From NCBI RefSeq assembly GCF_048569485.1, contig NC_134358.1, positions 246,816,337 to 246,880,336 of the forward strand: 64,000 bases of DNA, in the 5' to 3' direction. A model generated the notes under the pieces. It did not search any database. It saw nothing but the letters and a program-made list of their open reading frames with translations, and was not told the DNA's origin. Position numbers and translations under genes: made by a program. Shown here in pieces: positions 22,411 to 34,876 of the stretch (within the stretch, counting starts at the first letter, position 1; the number at the start of each line of letters is the position of its first letter). This DNA comes from Anomaloglossus baeobatrachus. Its lineage: Eukaryota > Chordata > Amphibia > Anura > Aromobatidae.

Positions 22411-23433
22411 GGCACCTGCTCACACTGGATGTTTGTGAGTGCTGTCAGTCATCTTGTGCATATCATGCAGTCATGCCTTCTGACTGTGCACCCCTCCCCC
22501 AGTAGCTACAGGTGATTTTATCCGAAAAAGACAGGTTCCTAATTGCCCATACACATGGATGTTTTTAAACCCAGACAGAGGCTTCAGTTCAGAGTAGGTA
22601 CCCAGTAATGTGAGATATGCCTTGATGTGGCCTCAAGGTAGATATAAAAATGGCCATTTTTGTATGCTAAATATCTTAGTTTTTTTTTTAGATTTCCTGT
22701 AGCAGTAATCCCGTGACATATTCTTACATTCATGGTTTGCCTGCTTTAACATTTCAGAGTGCAACTGTCTTTTTTTGTCATTGTACCCAGCACCAGTCCT
22801 GCCTGTAATCAGTTCTGTGCCTGCTATGCTTTTGAACCTGTTCAGCTTGTGTCCCAGTTCCGAGAACCCAGTCCTGCCCTTCAGCCATGTTTATCCAATT
22901 TCCTATATAGCCAGGTCCCTGGCTTCGCATACGCAAGCAGGTTTTAACCGCACATAGAAGTAACATTTGGTCAGGAGCCCGATAAATAAGAGATTACCGT
23001 GAAGTGGGTATCGGGCAGTAATGAATTGATCAATACATTAGCTAAATATCTATTTTTTTTCAAATAATCCTTAGCAGTCATGCAATGTCACATGTTTAAT
23101 TTTTCCAAGTTTTCATGTGGCTAATTGTATTTTTCATATCTTTATGTATCATAGAGCAGTTATGCTTATTCATATTTCTCTGAATTTGGTGTACAGCTTT
23201 TACTTTATATAAATTGTGATTCTGTACCTGACTCATCTGTATTTCAAATGGAATTTTCCATTCCATTTGACCACTTTCTTACATTCATTTCAGCGAATTT
23301 CCTGCCCACTAGTCCTCCTGTGAGGGTTTAAAGGAAAAATGCTTGAGTTTACTATTGACTTTTATTATACTCGTTATTTGAGACGACCACACGAGTATTC
23401 CGATTTGCTCGATTCAAGTAATGAGCAGCCAGG
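22411..23433. other. No gene or recognisable element seen
   Basis: AT-rich sequence without long open frames or inverted ends. It provides the flank into which hAT-1 inserted. Confidence 0.6.
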
Positions 23434-23764
23434 CATTTTAGTAGAGATGAGAGAACCGGTCGCAGTTCGGCTCGAGTTCGGTTCGCCGAACGGAGGTCTC
23501 GTTCGAGTTCGGTTCGGCGAACGTTCGACGAACCACTCGAACCGCATAGGAAACAATGGCAGGCAATCACAAACACATAAAAACACCTAGAAAACACCCT
23601 CAAAGGTGTCCAAAAGGTGACAAACAACTCACAACACAACACAAATACATGGGAAAGTGACAAGGACATATACTCATGCGAAAACAAAAGAGCAGGACAA
23701 GGAAAAAGAGAAGGAGACACAGATATAGGCATGGCACGCCCTTCTAAAATCATGTAAAACACCG

Positions 23765-24355
23765 CAAGGTGACTCCAAGCGGAGTCTCCCTTTTTTCCAA
23801 AAATTGGGCCCCACACACACCCACCCCTTCAGTGGCAGCACTTGTGCCCCAGTTGTACACTTCACAGCTAGATTTGCATCAAGCACATTCAAAAATACGC
23901 CATACTTAACCATCACCAGGATGACACCGGGGTAGGTAGCAAAGTCTTTCCTGATCCCAGCTCTGTGCATCTTGGATCATTTTTAAAAACAATGTAAGCA
24001 AGGGTTACTCCAAGCGGAGTCTCTCTTTTTTCCAAAAATTGGGCCACACACACACCCACCCCTTCAGTGGCAGCACTTGTGCCCCAGTTGTACACTTCAC
24101 AGCTAGATTTGCATCAAGCACATTCAAAAAGACGCCAAACTTAACCGTCACCAGGATGACACCGGGGTAGGTAGCAAAGTCTTTCCTGATCCCAGCGCTG
24201 TGCATCTTGGATCATTTTTAAAAACACTGCAAGGGTTACTCCAAGTGGAGTCTCCCTTTTTTCCAAAAATTGGGCCATCAGTGGCAGCACTTGTGCCCTA
24301 GTTGTACACTTCACAGCTAGATTTGCATCAAGCACATTCAAAATACACAAACATT
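23765..24355. repeat. Tandem array, about 231-235-bp unit (hAT-1, 3' side)
   Basis: About 2.5 copies; the word ACTCCAAGCGGAGTCTC recurs at 23772, 24007 and 24238 (the third with one change). The array lies directly after the transposase stop, between it and the element's left end. Confidence 0.9.
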
Positions 24356-27300
24356 TACTCTCCCCAGGATGACACAGGGGTAGTAAATTCCTTGTGGATC
24401 CATGACTTGTTCATTTTGATGAACGTTAGTCTGTCCACATTGTCACTGGACAGACGCGTGCGCTTATCTGTCAGCACACACCCAGCAGCACTGAAGACAC
24501 GTTCAGAGACAACGCTGGCAGCTGGACACGACAAAATCTCCAAGGCGTAAGTGGAGAGCTCTGGCCATTTTTCAAGATTTGAAGCCCAAAATGAGCAAGG
24601 CTCCATTTGCAAAGTCATGGCATTGATGTTCATTTGGAGATACTCCTGTATCATCCTCTCCAGCCGTTGACTATATGTCAGACTTGTTGTCTCTGGTGGC
24701 CTTGCAAAGGAGGGTCTAAAAAAATTATGAAAAGATTCAATAAAATTGCTGTTACCAGCACCAGATACTACGGTGCTGCTGGTGAGGGTAGACTGTTGAA
24801 GATGACGAGACCGTCCCATGTTTGTCAAGTTAAAACTGGGAGATTCACTCTCTGCACCTGCACAGTTGTTTGGTGGAAAAGCCGAGCTAAGATCGAGTAA
24901 CAGCTTCTGCTGATACTCCTGCATACGTGCGTCCCTTTCTATGGCTGGAATTATGTCACAAAATTTGGACTCGTACCAGGGATCTAATAGTGTGGCAAGC
25001 CAGTAGTCATCATCACTTCTAATTTTGACAATACGAGGGTCATGTTGGAGGTAGTGCAGCAAGAAGGCACTCATGTGTCTTGCGCAGCCATGCGGACCAA
25101 GTCCACGCTGTGTTTGTGGCATAGAGGTGCTCAACCGTTCTTTCTTCCTCTGACATCTCCCCCAACATCTTTCAACTGAAATTTGACCAAGGTCTCCCTC
25201 ATCCGCTGAGTCTTCCATGTCCATGGACAGTTCGTCCTCCATTTCTTCATGTTCTCCTGCACCTTCCTCAACATTTCGCCTGCTACCATGCGCCCTTGTT
25301 GATCCCTGTCCCCCATGGTTCCATGCCTGCCGCGTTGGTGATGATGAACGTCTGGACCTTGGTGATGTTGTTGTGTCTTGCGCATATGAATCCTCCTGTA
25401 GTTCCTCCCCTTCCTGTTGTCCCACCCCCTGACTCCAAATAGTGTTTAGCGTGTGCTCCAGCATGTAAATGACTGGAATTGTCATGCTGATAATGGCATT
25501 GTCAGCGCTAAACATATTCGTCGCCATGTCGAAACTGTGCAGAAGGGTGCATAGTTCTTTGATCTGAGACCACTCCATCAGGGTGATCTTCCCCACCTCT
25601 GCATCTCGTTGGCCCAGGCTATACGTCATGACGTACTGCACCAGGGCGCAGCGTGCTGCCACAGTCGCTGTAACATGTGGAGAGTCGAATTCCAGCATGT
25701 CGGCACATCGCATTTCAGGTGATGAACCGGCAGGCCGAAAGACTTCTGGAGCGATGCAAGTCGCTCAGCAGCGGTGGTTGAACGGCGGAAGTGAGCAGAC
25801 AGTTTTCGTGCCCTGTTCAGAAGGCCATCTAGGCCGGGATAGTGTGTTAAAAATTGCTGGACAACAAGGTTCAACACGTGAGCCATACAAGGCACGTGTG
25901 TGACCTTGCCCAGGCGAAGGGCCGCACCCAGGTTTGCAGCATTGTCGCACACGGCCTTACCAGGCTGCAGGTTGAGTGGAGACAACCATTTATTAAACTC
26001 AGTCTCCAGAGCTGCCCACAACTCAGCCGCTGTGTGATTCCTATTTCCAAAACATGTCAAGCTAAAGACCGCCTGATGCCGTTGCGCTCATTACAGCATA
26101 GTAATGAGGGGTGCGTGATTCCTTCTGCGCAGTAAGAACGCTGGTGGCCTGACCAGGCAGGCTTGGGGCGGAGGTGGAGGACCCAGATGAGGTGGAGGAG
26201 GCAGAAGCAGTGGCGGAACTTGGACAGACAGAGGATTGACACACAAGTCGTGGGGACGGCAAGACTTGTGCAGCAGACCCTTCACCATCTATCACCATAG
26301 TTACCCAGTGCCCAGTCAGCGACATGTAACGTCCCTGTCCATGCTTACTGGTCCAAGTATTGGTGGTAAAATGCACCCGTTCACACACAGAGTTTATCAA
26401 GGAAGCGGTGATGTTGTGTGCGACATGCTGGTGTAGCGCGGGCACACCTTTCTTAGAGAAGTAGTGGCGACTGGGCATCTGGTACTGGGGCACAGCGACA
26501 GACATAAGGTCTCTAAAATCCTGTCCACCAGGCGGAAAGGCAGCATTTCGTTAGCCAAGAGCTTACAGAGGGATAAAGTCAACCTCTTAGCTTTGTCATG
26601 GGTCGCAGGAAATGGCCTTTTATTTGTCCACATCTGAGGGACAGAGATCTGGCTGCTGTGTGTAGACGGTGTTGAGTAGGGTGTCCCTGGAAAAATGCAG
26701 GTTTGTGAGGAAAGTGCAGGCGGAGACATGATGTTGCCTTCATCCAACGTTGGTGCTATCGATGTCTGAGAGAGCTGTACACACGCACTTGTTTCCCCTT
26801 CCAAACCAACTGATGACCTACCAAGCAAACTGCCTGTTGCAGTTATAGTGGTGGAAGTTGTGCGTGGAAAACCAGGTGTGACAGCTGTCCCCACAGTCCT
26901 AGAAGATGAAGAGTGTGCGGATGCACTGGAAGGGGCAGGCTGTGGATGGTTCGCTCCGCTAGGCCGCATTGTAGCACAGTGAGCTTCCCACTGGGACATA
27001 TGATATTTATTCATGTGACGATTCATGGAAGAAGTTGTCAAACTGCTGAGGTTTTGCCCTCTACTAACAGAATCACGACAAATTTTACGGATTACATAAT
27101 TTGGGCGATATTTTGCTATGTCAAAAAAGGACCAGGCTAGGCAAGGCTTAGAGGGCATGCGACCTGCTGATCCACCCCGACTAGTGCTCAGAGGCACAGT
27201 GGTGGCTGAGGATGTAGTTGTAGACGTGCTACCAGTACTCCGACTCTGTCCAGGAAGGCGCAAGGTAACTTCGTCGTCAGTTGCATCCTTCTCCACCGTC

Positions 27301-28069
27301 TCTGTTGACCTCCTCAAGGGCCTGACTGTGGGTTGACAGTAGGTGGGATCTAGAACTTCCTCATCAATTGTTGTGTTTGCACTCCCCTCACCCTCAGACC
27401 GAGCCTCTTCTCGCCCTGACCGAATATTTAAGTTGTCATCCCATTCTGGTATCTGCGTCTCATCGTCATCAGTATGTTCCTCATTGTCTATTAAAACAGG
27501 TGTTTCAGTGTGTGAATAAGGGTCAACATTATGCTCAGAAACTTGGTCATCACGGCCTGAATCTGAGTCACAAAGGTTCTGGGCATCACTGCAGACCATT
27601 TCCTGGTCTGTACTCACTGTAGCTTGGGAGCAGACCTCTGATTCCCAGGCTATAGTGTGACTGAACAGCTCTGCAGACTCAGCCATCTCAGTTCCACCAT
27701 ACTGTGCAGGGCGGATGGAGACTTCAGAGCTGGGAGAAAGCAAGTGTGATTGGGATGACAACTCAGAGGACTGGTGCTTTTTGGATGCGGTAGTTGAGGT
27801 GGAGGAGAGGGCACTTGTTGGACCACTTGAGATCCATTCAAGCATTTTCTTTTTTTGGCCATCATCTACCTTTGTTCCAGTTGTTCGTGTCCATAAAAAA
27901 GGGAGCACATCGGATTATCCACGGTAAGTAGTAGACTTTTGCTGGAAGATGGTCTATCTTCAGCAGATGTTACTGGAGCTTTGACACCTTCCCCACGGAC
28001 AAACCCTTTTTTTCCTTTTCCAACACGCCTCTTCCCCTTTCCACCAGCATCTGTCATTTTGCCACTCAT
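24355..28069 (-). pseudogene. hAT-1 transposase, broken
   Basis: The probable start is the ATG at 28069 (MSGKMTDAGGKGKRR). A BED-type zinc finger follows near 27020-27170 (KICRDSVSRG...SSMNRHMNKYH); its first Cys appears replaced by Arg. The first catalytic Asp position reads TTNTWTS, so Asn replaces Asp. VCDNAANL (second Asp), CMAHVLNLVV (the CxxH insertion-domain motif), a PTCWNST tryptophan motif, and SERVFSAAG with the catalytic Glu are retained, followed by the hAT dimerisation tail. The coding sequence is spread over different frames with changes near 27900, 26500, 26060 and 25700. It cannot encode an active enzyme. Confidence 0.9.
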
Positions 28070-28221
28070 TTTGATTGCGACAAGATTGTGCACTTAAAAT
28101 GTGGTAGTAAAAATTGAGAGGTGGTGTAGATTGCAGCGGTAGTCTATCTTTATTAACAGCAGAATAAACAACAATAAATATCCCTGACAATGCAACTACG
28201 GCCCTTAAACTGGCAGCATAG

Positions 28222-28665
28222 TTTGCTAGTATAATGGCTTAGTAACAATGAATTTGAGTGTGCAATGCAGAGGTGCTGCACATAGATTTGCACCAGTGGG
28301 ACACTAATAGAAGTCCAACAGCCACTTTTAGGATGCTACTAAGTTTACTCAGTGTTTGCTAGTATAATGGCTTAGTAACAATGAGTTTGAGTGTGCAATG
28401 CAGAGGTGCTGCACATAGGTTTGCACCAGTGGGACACTAATGGAAGTCCAACAGCCACTTTTAGGATGCCACTAAGTTTACTCAGTGTTTGCTAGTATAA
28501 TGGCTTAGTAACAATGAGTTTGAGTGTGCAATGCAGAGGTGCTGCACATAGGTTTGCACCAGTGGGACACTAATGGAAGTCCAACAGCCACTTTTAGGAT
28601 GCCACTAAGTTTACTCAGTGTTTGCTAGTATAATGGCTTAGTAACAATGAGTTTGAGTGTGCAAA
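28222..28665. repeat. Tandem array, 133-bp unit (hAT-1, 5' side)
   Basis: About 3.3 copies; TTTGCTAGTATAATGG recurs at 28222, 28355, 28488 and 28621, an exact 133-bp spacing. It lies upstream of the transposase start, in the position of the 188-bp array of hAT-2, and could have been part of the promoter region. Confidence 0.93.
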
Positions 28666-29424
28666 GGGCAGGAGGGTACAGTGGCAGGGTTGTGGGTCTG
28701 GGTAGAGGAAAGGAAGCCTCCCTTTCTATCCCTCCTAATGGGGAAATGCAGCGAGGAAATCCCTGACCTTAGCTACACAGACGCTGTCATCTTGTGTAGC
28801 TGTTAAAATCTGTTTTCACGGACCTGACTGTCACCTATGGCTCTGACCCTGTCGGTATTAGCCCTTACAAGGACTAATAGAAACTTCTATCCCTATTCTG
28901 TATAGCGCTGTGTATAGAGCGTACACAGCAGTATCGGAGACAGGAGCTACGCCAGCGGTGACTGACACCAAGACGCAGAAGGGAGATAATGGCGTGCTGG
29001 AGGAAAATGTCAGTTTTTATAATGCAGGGACATGTGACATGGACATCCTATCAAACATGCCGTTGCTTCTCTGGCTAAAAGTCCACTTAGCTGTGTGTGT
29101 GTCTGGGATTGGCTGACATGCTGGCCCGCCCCACTACACGCGCGCGCTTAGGGAAGGAAGACAGGGAAAAAAAAAAAAAATGGCGATCGCCATTATCCAA
29201 ACAGCAGTGATCTGAATGCGCTGTTCCCGCACACTATACAGCGGAAAGCCAGCTAGTAATTAGCTTGTCTTTTTGCTGCTAGAACCGTTCTCGAACGTAT
29301 CTAGAACTATCGAGCTTTAGCAAAAAGCTCGAGTTCTAGTTCGATCTAGAACAGCCCCCAAAATCACTCAAGCCGCGAACTGGAGAACCTCGAACCGCGA
29401 ACCGCGCTCAACTCTACATTTTAG

Positions 29425-29975
29425 TACTCACTTATCACTAAAATTCAACTATTGGAACAGTTATAAAACCCTAACCTGGTTGATCCACATGAATCAAATT
29501 GCAAACTGTTCAAATTTGTGAGGACCTGCGAATTTCACGAACATTCAACTCAAAGTCGTTTCTACGTGGATCAACTTGATCATGTCTAATTTCAAAGGTT
29601 CAATCATCATCACATCAATCATCATTATTCTGTGCGGGTGATATTTTTGCCTAAATTGCAAAATATGTCCTTATCGTGAACATGTGCCTTAAAGGTTTTT
29701 GCTATGTAATCTGTGGACAGCCTGTTGTGAGAGTTAAAACACAAACACAGAATTCAGCAATATGTCACATACCGCCTCTTGTACTGTTGTTTACTTAAAC
29801 TGAATGTTTTACAGTATCTCTAGGACATTATCATTGCTGTGATTAGCTAGCTCATGCTATGTTGTCTGACTCCACCCCCATTTGTGGATAGCACCTCACT
29901 CACTGTCTATAGCAGGCATCCCCAACCCAGAGGCGATCTACTATAGGTTTCTGGCACTTGTGGCAAGAACTCTGT
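29425..29975. other. No gene; short hAT-end-like fragment near 29913
   Basis: Unremarkable sequence apart from CAGGCATCCCCAACCCAG at 29913-29930, which resembles the outer end of Charlie-type hAT elements. No partner end or TSD was found. Confidence 0.4.
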
Positions 29976-30915
29976 TTTACGCCCCTGACACGCCCACATC
30001 GGGGCCGTGAGGCACTCATTACCAGGCCGGTCTTTGTCTTGGGTGGGATGTCGCGGTGGCAAGACTCGGTTCCGTGACCCCGGCGGTGTTCTTATAAAAA
30101 AGGTATTATTTACAAGGAATGATGTTAGTTATTCATGACACCACCTGTGGTACTCAGCCAGAGATAGCCGACGCTGCGAGATTGGGACTGCTGGGGAAGA
30201 TGGTGACGCAGCTTGGTTGGTACAGCTCTCCATAGGTAGAGCTGGGCCCCAGGGCTGTTGGAGGTAGTAGTCTTTGTAATTGATGGAGGGAGTTAACTTT
30301 GGGGTGCTGGACTGAGGACGCCGGTAATAACTGGACAACAGCAAGGGCCGTAGCTTCCTTTATCTTTTACTTTGTAGTTAATGGTACAGGCCCGGGAGAC
30401 TGGTCCAGCAGGAAATGGAGGTCTGATTAGCCTGGAAGCAATGGAAGGAATCCACCTAGCCAGGTGGGTTGAAGGCCTTCTTTTTAGTGCTATATGTGTG
30501 GGTCCCTGCAGCTTGGAGCTACACTGCGACCCTCTTCCTCTTGGTGGTAGTCGTTCTTACCTGTATGGCGGGCAGCGCAAGCCTTTTCTGGGTACCACTC
30601 CTTCTGTCACGGCTCCGGGCTCTACTTTGCTGCTTTACCTTTGGGTGTTCTGTGGGGCCAGGACTTGCAATCTCCTGCCCTCCGAGTTTAACTGATGGGG
30701 CCTTAGCACCCATGCAGCCTAGGACCCTGGTGTCCTGCTTCCTTCGCTTGGTCCTGTGAGAACTATGTCGCAGCTCTCTTCCCAGAGATCATCTTCTCTC
30801 TATTCCTAACTTGTTTTAATTAGTTTCACTTTTTGTGTGTTTTCCTAACTCCTCCTTCAAGCCAGAATGCATAGGGAAGCTCCCCTCAAACCAGGTTCTT
30901 GAGCTCCCCCTTCTG
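29976..30915. repeat. LTR-like remnant split by hAT-3
   Basis: GC-rich sequence with blocks such as GACACCACCTGTGGTACTCAG that resemble the Gypsy-type LTRs elsewhere in the window. It probably continues after the outer transposon at 57024-57140 (ending near GGGGTGCCACAC). Family and borders are uncertain; treat as a fossil fragment. Confidence 0.3.
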
Positions 30916-31265
30916 GTCCGGAGTAGAGATGAGCGCGGTTCGTGGTTCGTGATTCTCCAGTTCGCGGCTCGTTCGTGATTTTGGGGGCTGTTCTAGATCG
31001 AACTAGAACTCGAGCTTTTTTGCAAAAGCTCAATAGTTCTAGATACGTTCGAGAACGGTTCTAGCAGCAAAAAGCAGGGCTTTTTACAGCTACAGTGTGT
31101 AGGAGCCATCGCTGGCAGCCTGCCAGAAGCTGGTAACCAAGATAAACATCGGGTATCCAAGCAAACCGCTTTGGTTAGTAACCCGATGTTTATCCTAGTT
31201 ACATGCAGGAAGCCCACACTTCCCCGCTCAGCTCACTCCGCCCCCTCCTGCCCGTGGCATGTACA

Positions 31266-31267
31266 CA

Positions 31268-31306
<39 letters not shown>

Positions 31307-31326
31307 CACACACACTCTGCACACAA
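31266..31326. repeat. CA microsatellite
   Basis: (CA)n run with CTCTGCACACACA variants near the left end of hAT-3. Confidence 0.9.
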
Positions 31327-31479
31327 GATCCCGCTCGGCTTACCTGCGGTGATGAAGTCCCGCCATCCCGACCTCAGCGCTGTCACTGTCCTCCATGGCC
31401 GCCGCTTGTCACATCACCTTCTCTCGCTTCCGACCCGAGACTGACTAGCGGTGACGTCACGGGCCTCTCGCGATACTTG

Positions 31480-32310
31480 GCTGTGAAGACGGCGGTCATT
31501 GAACTCAGTGACAGGTGCTGTCAGTGTGCTGGAGATCAGCGCAGGTAATGTACCTCGCTGACAGCAGCACTTGTCACCCCCCTGCAGTGACCTGGGCTGA
31601 CCCATTGATGTTAGCTCAGGTCACTGCACTGCTCTCCCAGCCAATGGGGAACATCCTGCTCTTCATTGACTGGGACAGTGTGGATCGTCATGGCAACCCC
31701 TTGGATTACACCAGACCTGGATTTGGTTTTTTTTTCTAATAAATTGGTTAAAGAGGGAATGTATTGGGGAGTGTTTTTTCAAATAAAAATGTGTTTGTCG
31801 TGTATTTTTTTTTATTACTGACTGGGTTGGTGATGTCGGGTATCTGATAGACGCCTGACCTCACCAACCCCAGGGCTTGATGCCAGGTGACATTACACAT
31901 CTGGTATTAACCCCATATATTACCCCGTTTGCCACCGCACCAGGGCGCGGGATGAGCTGGGGCGAAGCACCAGGATTGGCGCATCTAATGGATGCGCCAC
32001 TTCTGGGGCGGCTGCGGCCTGCTATTTTTAGGCTGGGGAGAGTCCAATAACCATGGACCTCCCTAGTCTGAGAATATCAGACCCCAGCTGTCTGTTTTAC
32101 CTTGGCTGGTGATCCAATTTTGGGGGGACCCCTACGTGTTTTTTTTTTAAAATTATTTATTTAATTTAAAATAGCAGCGTGGGGTGCCCTCAGTTTTGGA
32201 TTACCAGCCAAGGTGAGGTTGCCAGCTGTGGTCTGTAGGCTGCAGCCGTCTGCTTTACCCTAGCTGGCTACAAAACTAGGGGGAACCCTACGTCATTTTT
32301 TTTTTCATTT
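31480..32310. repeat. Foldback-type filler module in hAT-3, left copy
   Basis: Contains words that recur several times in the window, such as TTTACCTTGGCTGGTGATCC and CTGCGGCCTGCTATTTTTAGG. They match the module right of the Charlie-like element (54195-54680), where TAAATTGG-like polyadenylation words also recur. The module carries no coding sequence. It appears to be a mobile or amplified non-coding block used inside several elements. Confidence 0.55.
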
Positions 32311-32984
32311 TTTTGGCTAAATACAAAGCTAAGCACCTCTTAGTGCCACATGAAAGGCACCAAAGGGTGCAAAATTACAAAATACAGGAGAGAGGGACAT
32401 TATGTGTCTTTCTGCCATTATAATGACAGAAAAGACTGATATGAAGTGCACAAGCACAAGAAAATCACCAGAGCGCTCTACGCTGTGAAAAGCAGTAGAA
32501 AATGGCACTGGAGTGAACATGTGACCGCCTCATGTAGGATGAAGCTATGGATCCTGGGTAAATTTATGCATTTACCCTCCTTCAGTTTTTTTGCAGTACA
32601 CAAAAAAAACGGAAGGCACACGGATGACAAACAGATGACATACGGACCGTCTACGGAACAGAAACGGATGCCACACGGATGCACCTGTGAAAAAAACGGA
32701 CTTTTTTGCAGACCGCAAAAATGGATCGGTCGTGTTAATGTAGCCTTATTCTGATCTGCCGTTTATAAACAGCAGGCAGAAATAAGTGAATAGCGCCCCC
32801 CAGCGTCAGAAAATCTCCAGGGTTTCAGGGCTAGCTGAGACCCTGGAGATCATGATTCAGGACGGTTTTCCGGTCCCCACTCATGTGATCACAGGTATAC
32901 ACCGTACACCGATGATCACGTTACAGTAAATGACAGCGCCGGTAAAAAATTATTTATCTCCCATCTGGCATGAACAAACACTTC

Positions 32985-33905
32985 TTCTCCACTTCTCCAC
33001 TTCTTCTCCACTTCTTCTCCACTTCTTCTCCACTTCCCCACTTCTCCACTTTTTCTCCATTTTTTCTCCACTTCTCCATTTTATCTCCACTTTTTCTCCA
33101 CTTTTTCTCCACTTTTTCTCCACCTTTTCTCCACTTTTTCTCTTTTTTTTCTCCACTTTTTCTCCACTTTTCTCCACCTTTTCTCCACTTTTTCTCCCCT
33201 TTTTCTCCACTTTTTCTCCACTTTTTCTCCACTTTTTTTCAACTTTGTCTCCATTTTTTTCTCCATTTTTTCTCCACTTTTTCTCCACTTTTTGTCCACT
33301 TTTTCTCCACTTCTTCTCCACTTTTTCTCCATCTTTTCTCCACTTTTTCTCCACTTTTTCTCCACTTTTTCTCCATTTTTTCTCCACTTTTTCTCCACTT
33401 TTTCTCCATTTTTCCTCCACTTTTTCTCCACTTTTTCTCCACTTTTTCTCCACTTTTTCTCCATTTTTTCTCCACTTTTTCTCCACTTTTTCTCCACCTT
33501 TTCACCACTTTTTCTCCACTTTTTCTCCACTTTTTCTCCACTTTTTCTCCATTTTTTCTCCACTTTTTCTCCACCTTTACACCACTTTTTCTCCACTTTT
33601 TCCTCCACTTTTTCTCATTTTTTTCTCCATTTTTTCTCCATTTTTTTCCACTTTTTCTCCACTTTTTCTCCACTTTTTCTCCATTTTTTCTCCACTTTTT
33701 CTCCATTTTTGCTCCACTTTTTCTACATTTTTTTCTCCACTTTTTCTCCACTTTTTCTCCACTTTTTCTCCACTTTTTCTCCATTTTTTTCTCCATTTTT
33801 TCTCCACTTTTTCTCCACTTTTTCTCCACTTTTTCTCCATTTTTTTCTCCATTTTTTCTCCACTTTTTCTCCACTTTTTCTCCACTTTTTCTCCGTTCTT
33901 TTTCT
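32985..33905. repeat. Pyrimidine-strand minisatellite, CTCCACTTTTT-type unit
   Basis: About 0.9 kb of TTTTTCTCCAC repeats of roughly 11-12 bp, with T-run length changes and ACT/ATT variants. The plus strand is almost pure pyrimidine apart from single A residues. Long open frames appear on both strands because the unit contains no stop codon; they are low-complexity Phe/Ser/Leu/His or Lys/Glu/Arg/Trp strings and not genes. Confidence 0.95.
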
Positions 33906-34345
33906 ATGGTCGGTCTACCCATTAGCTCTGCCATGCATAGTGTAGCTCTACACCTACTGCACATGTTACTTTATGATTGACATCTCTTTCATACCAGAGC
34001 TGTCTAAGCCTACTCTGACCCCATATTTGTCATTACTATATTGTCCTTGTACTGTATTATGACATTTGTATCATGTGTTTCATTTCCTGCTGTGTTGCAA
34101 TTTTTTTGCTGCATCCCAATTGTACCTCTACATTGTTCGAGTTTATGTTATTGTTCTCTCACTCTTATGTGATACTGATTATTGTCATTTTTCATGATTA
34201 CATGCAGATAAGTCCAATCTGACGAAGGCTCAGGCCGAAACGTCATTTGTAACTTGCTTTGGACAAAAACATATATGCTTATGAAAATTTTTTTTTTCTT
34301 AATACGGACCAATAAAGAGTGATTTTGCATTACTATCCGTTGTGA
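33906..34345 (+). mobile_element. Probable 3' end of a Penelope-like element
   Basis: AT-rich sequence with a hammerhead-like motif (34208-34256) followed 60-70 bases on by AATAAAGAG (34310-34318). This order resembles the 3' part of known vertebrate Penelope-like elements. No reverse transcriptase or TSD is seen, so the assignment rests on the motif and layout alone. Confidence 0.4.
34208..34256 (+). ncRNA. Hammerhead-ribozyme-like motif, type I layout
   Basis: The core reads CTGACGA (34219-34225), a GGC/GCC stem II with a four-base loop, then GAAAC and GTC (34237-34244). Flanking strands can pair as stem I: AAT with ATT next to the core and AAGT with ACTT further out, separated by an internal loop. 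Stem III would be minimal (AC/GU), so cleavage might need a dimer, as known for other minimal hammerheads. Whether it is active cannot be told from sequence. Confidence 0.5.
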
Positions 34346-34645
34346 CTTACTGACTTAGTCTGGGAGATTTAGAGTGCTGAGGTTACTCACTAATTTTATC
34401 TATTATTACCTCTGAGCACCTATATACCAATGAGCAGAGCTTCCTCTACAGTAGTTCTCCTGATTAGGCATGCCCTTACCTCATGAGCAGGGCATTGCAG
34501 CTTTGGTAGCAACCATTACGACATGGACTCTGCTGCTGTGGACCCGGGGAGATTGAGTGCAGATTCATTGCACCCACACTCCTCACATGAAGGGTCCGCA
34601 CTCCTAGAAAATGGGGGATACGTTCCCTGAGTGTCACCCCCCATA
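34346..34645. other. No gene seen
   Basis: Remaining hAT-3 DNA up to the TSD of the Charlie-like element. It rejoins the sequence at 54195 across that element. Confidence 0.5.
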
Positions 34646-34876
34646 TTCTAGACCAGGGGTCTCAAACTCGTCAGAGTAAGTGGGCCGCATATAAAAAAAA
34701 TTTAAGGCAGAGGGCCGCATTCCTTTCAAATTTAATACAATACAATATAATTGTTAATTATTTCAACTATTATAACAATGCTACATTAGTATAACAACAC
34801 TGCTAAGTTTGAACGTAATGGAAATTTTCAGGTGTTTTCCACCTGCTCATTTATTTTAACAATACAGTTTTCAAGT

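Larger units (their letters stand above)
23442..29416 (-). mobile_element. hAT-1: full-length hAT transposon, decayed
   Basis: The ends are TAGAGATGAG at the left and CTCAACTCTA at the right, bounded by an exact 8-bp TSD, CATTTTAG (23434-23441 and 29417-29424). This fixes both borders of a 5,975-bp element. The subterminal regions are rich in TTCG/CGAA words that form internal palindromes. The transposase runs on the minus strand, and tandem arrays lie on both sides of it. Both ends closely resemble those of hAT-3 at 30924 and 57015, in opposite orientation. Confidence 0.95.

Noticed and set aside
32930-33980. Long open frames on both strands (up to about 336 codons) rich in Phe/Ser/Leu/His or Lys/Glu/Trp
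   Set aside because: They are forced by the 11-12-bp pyrimidine repeat, which lacks stop codons in several frames. There is no non-repetitive domain.
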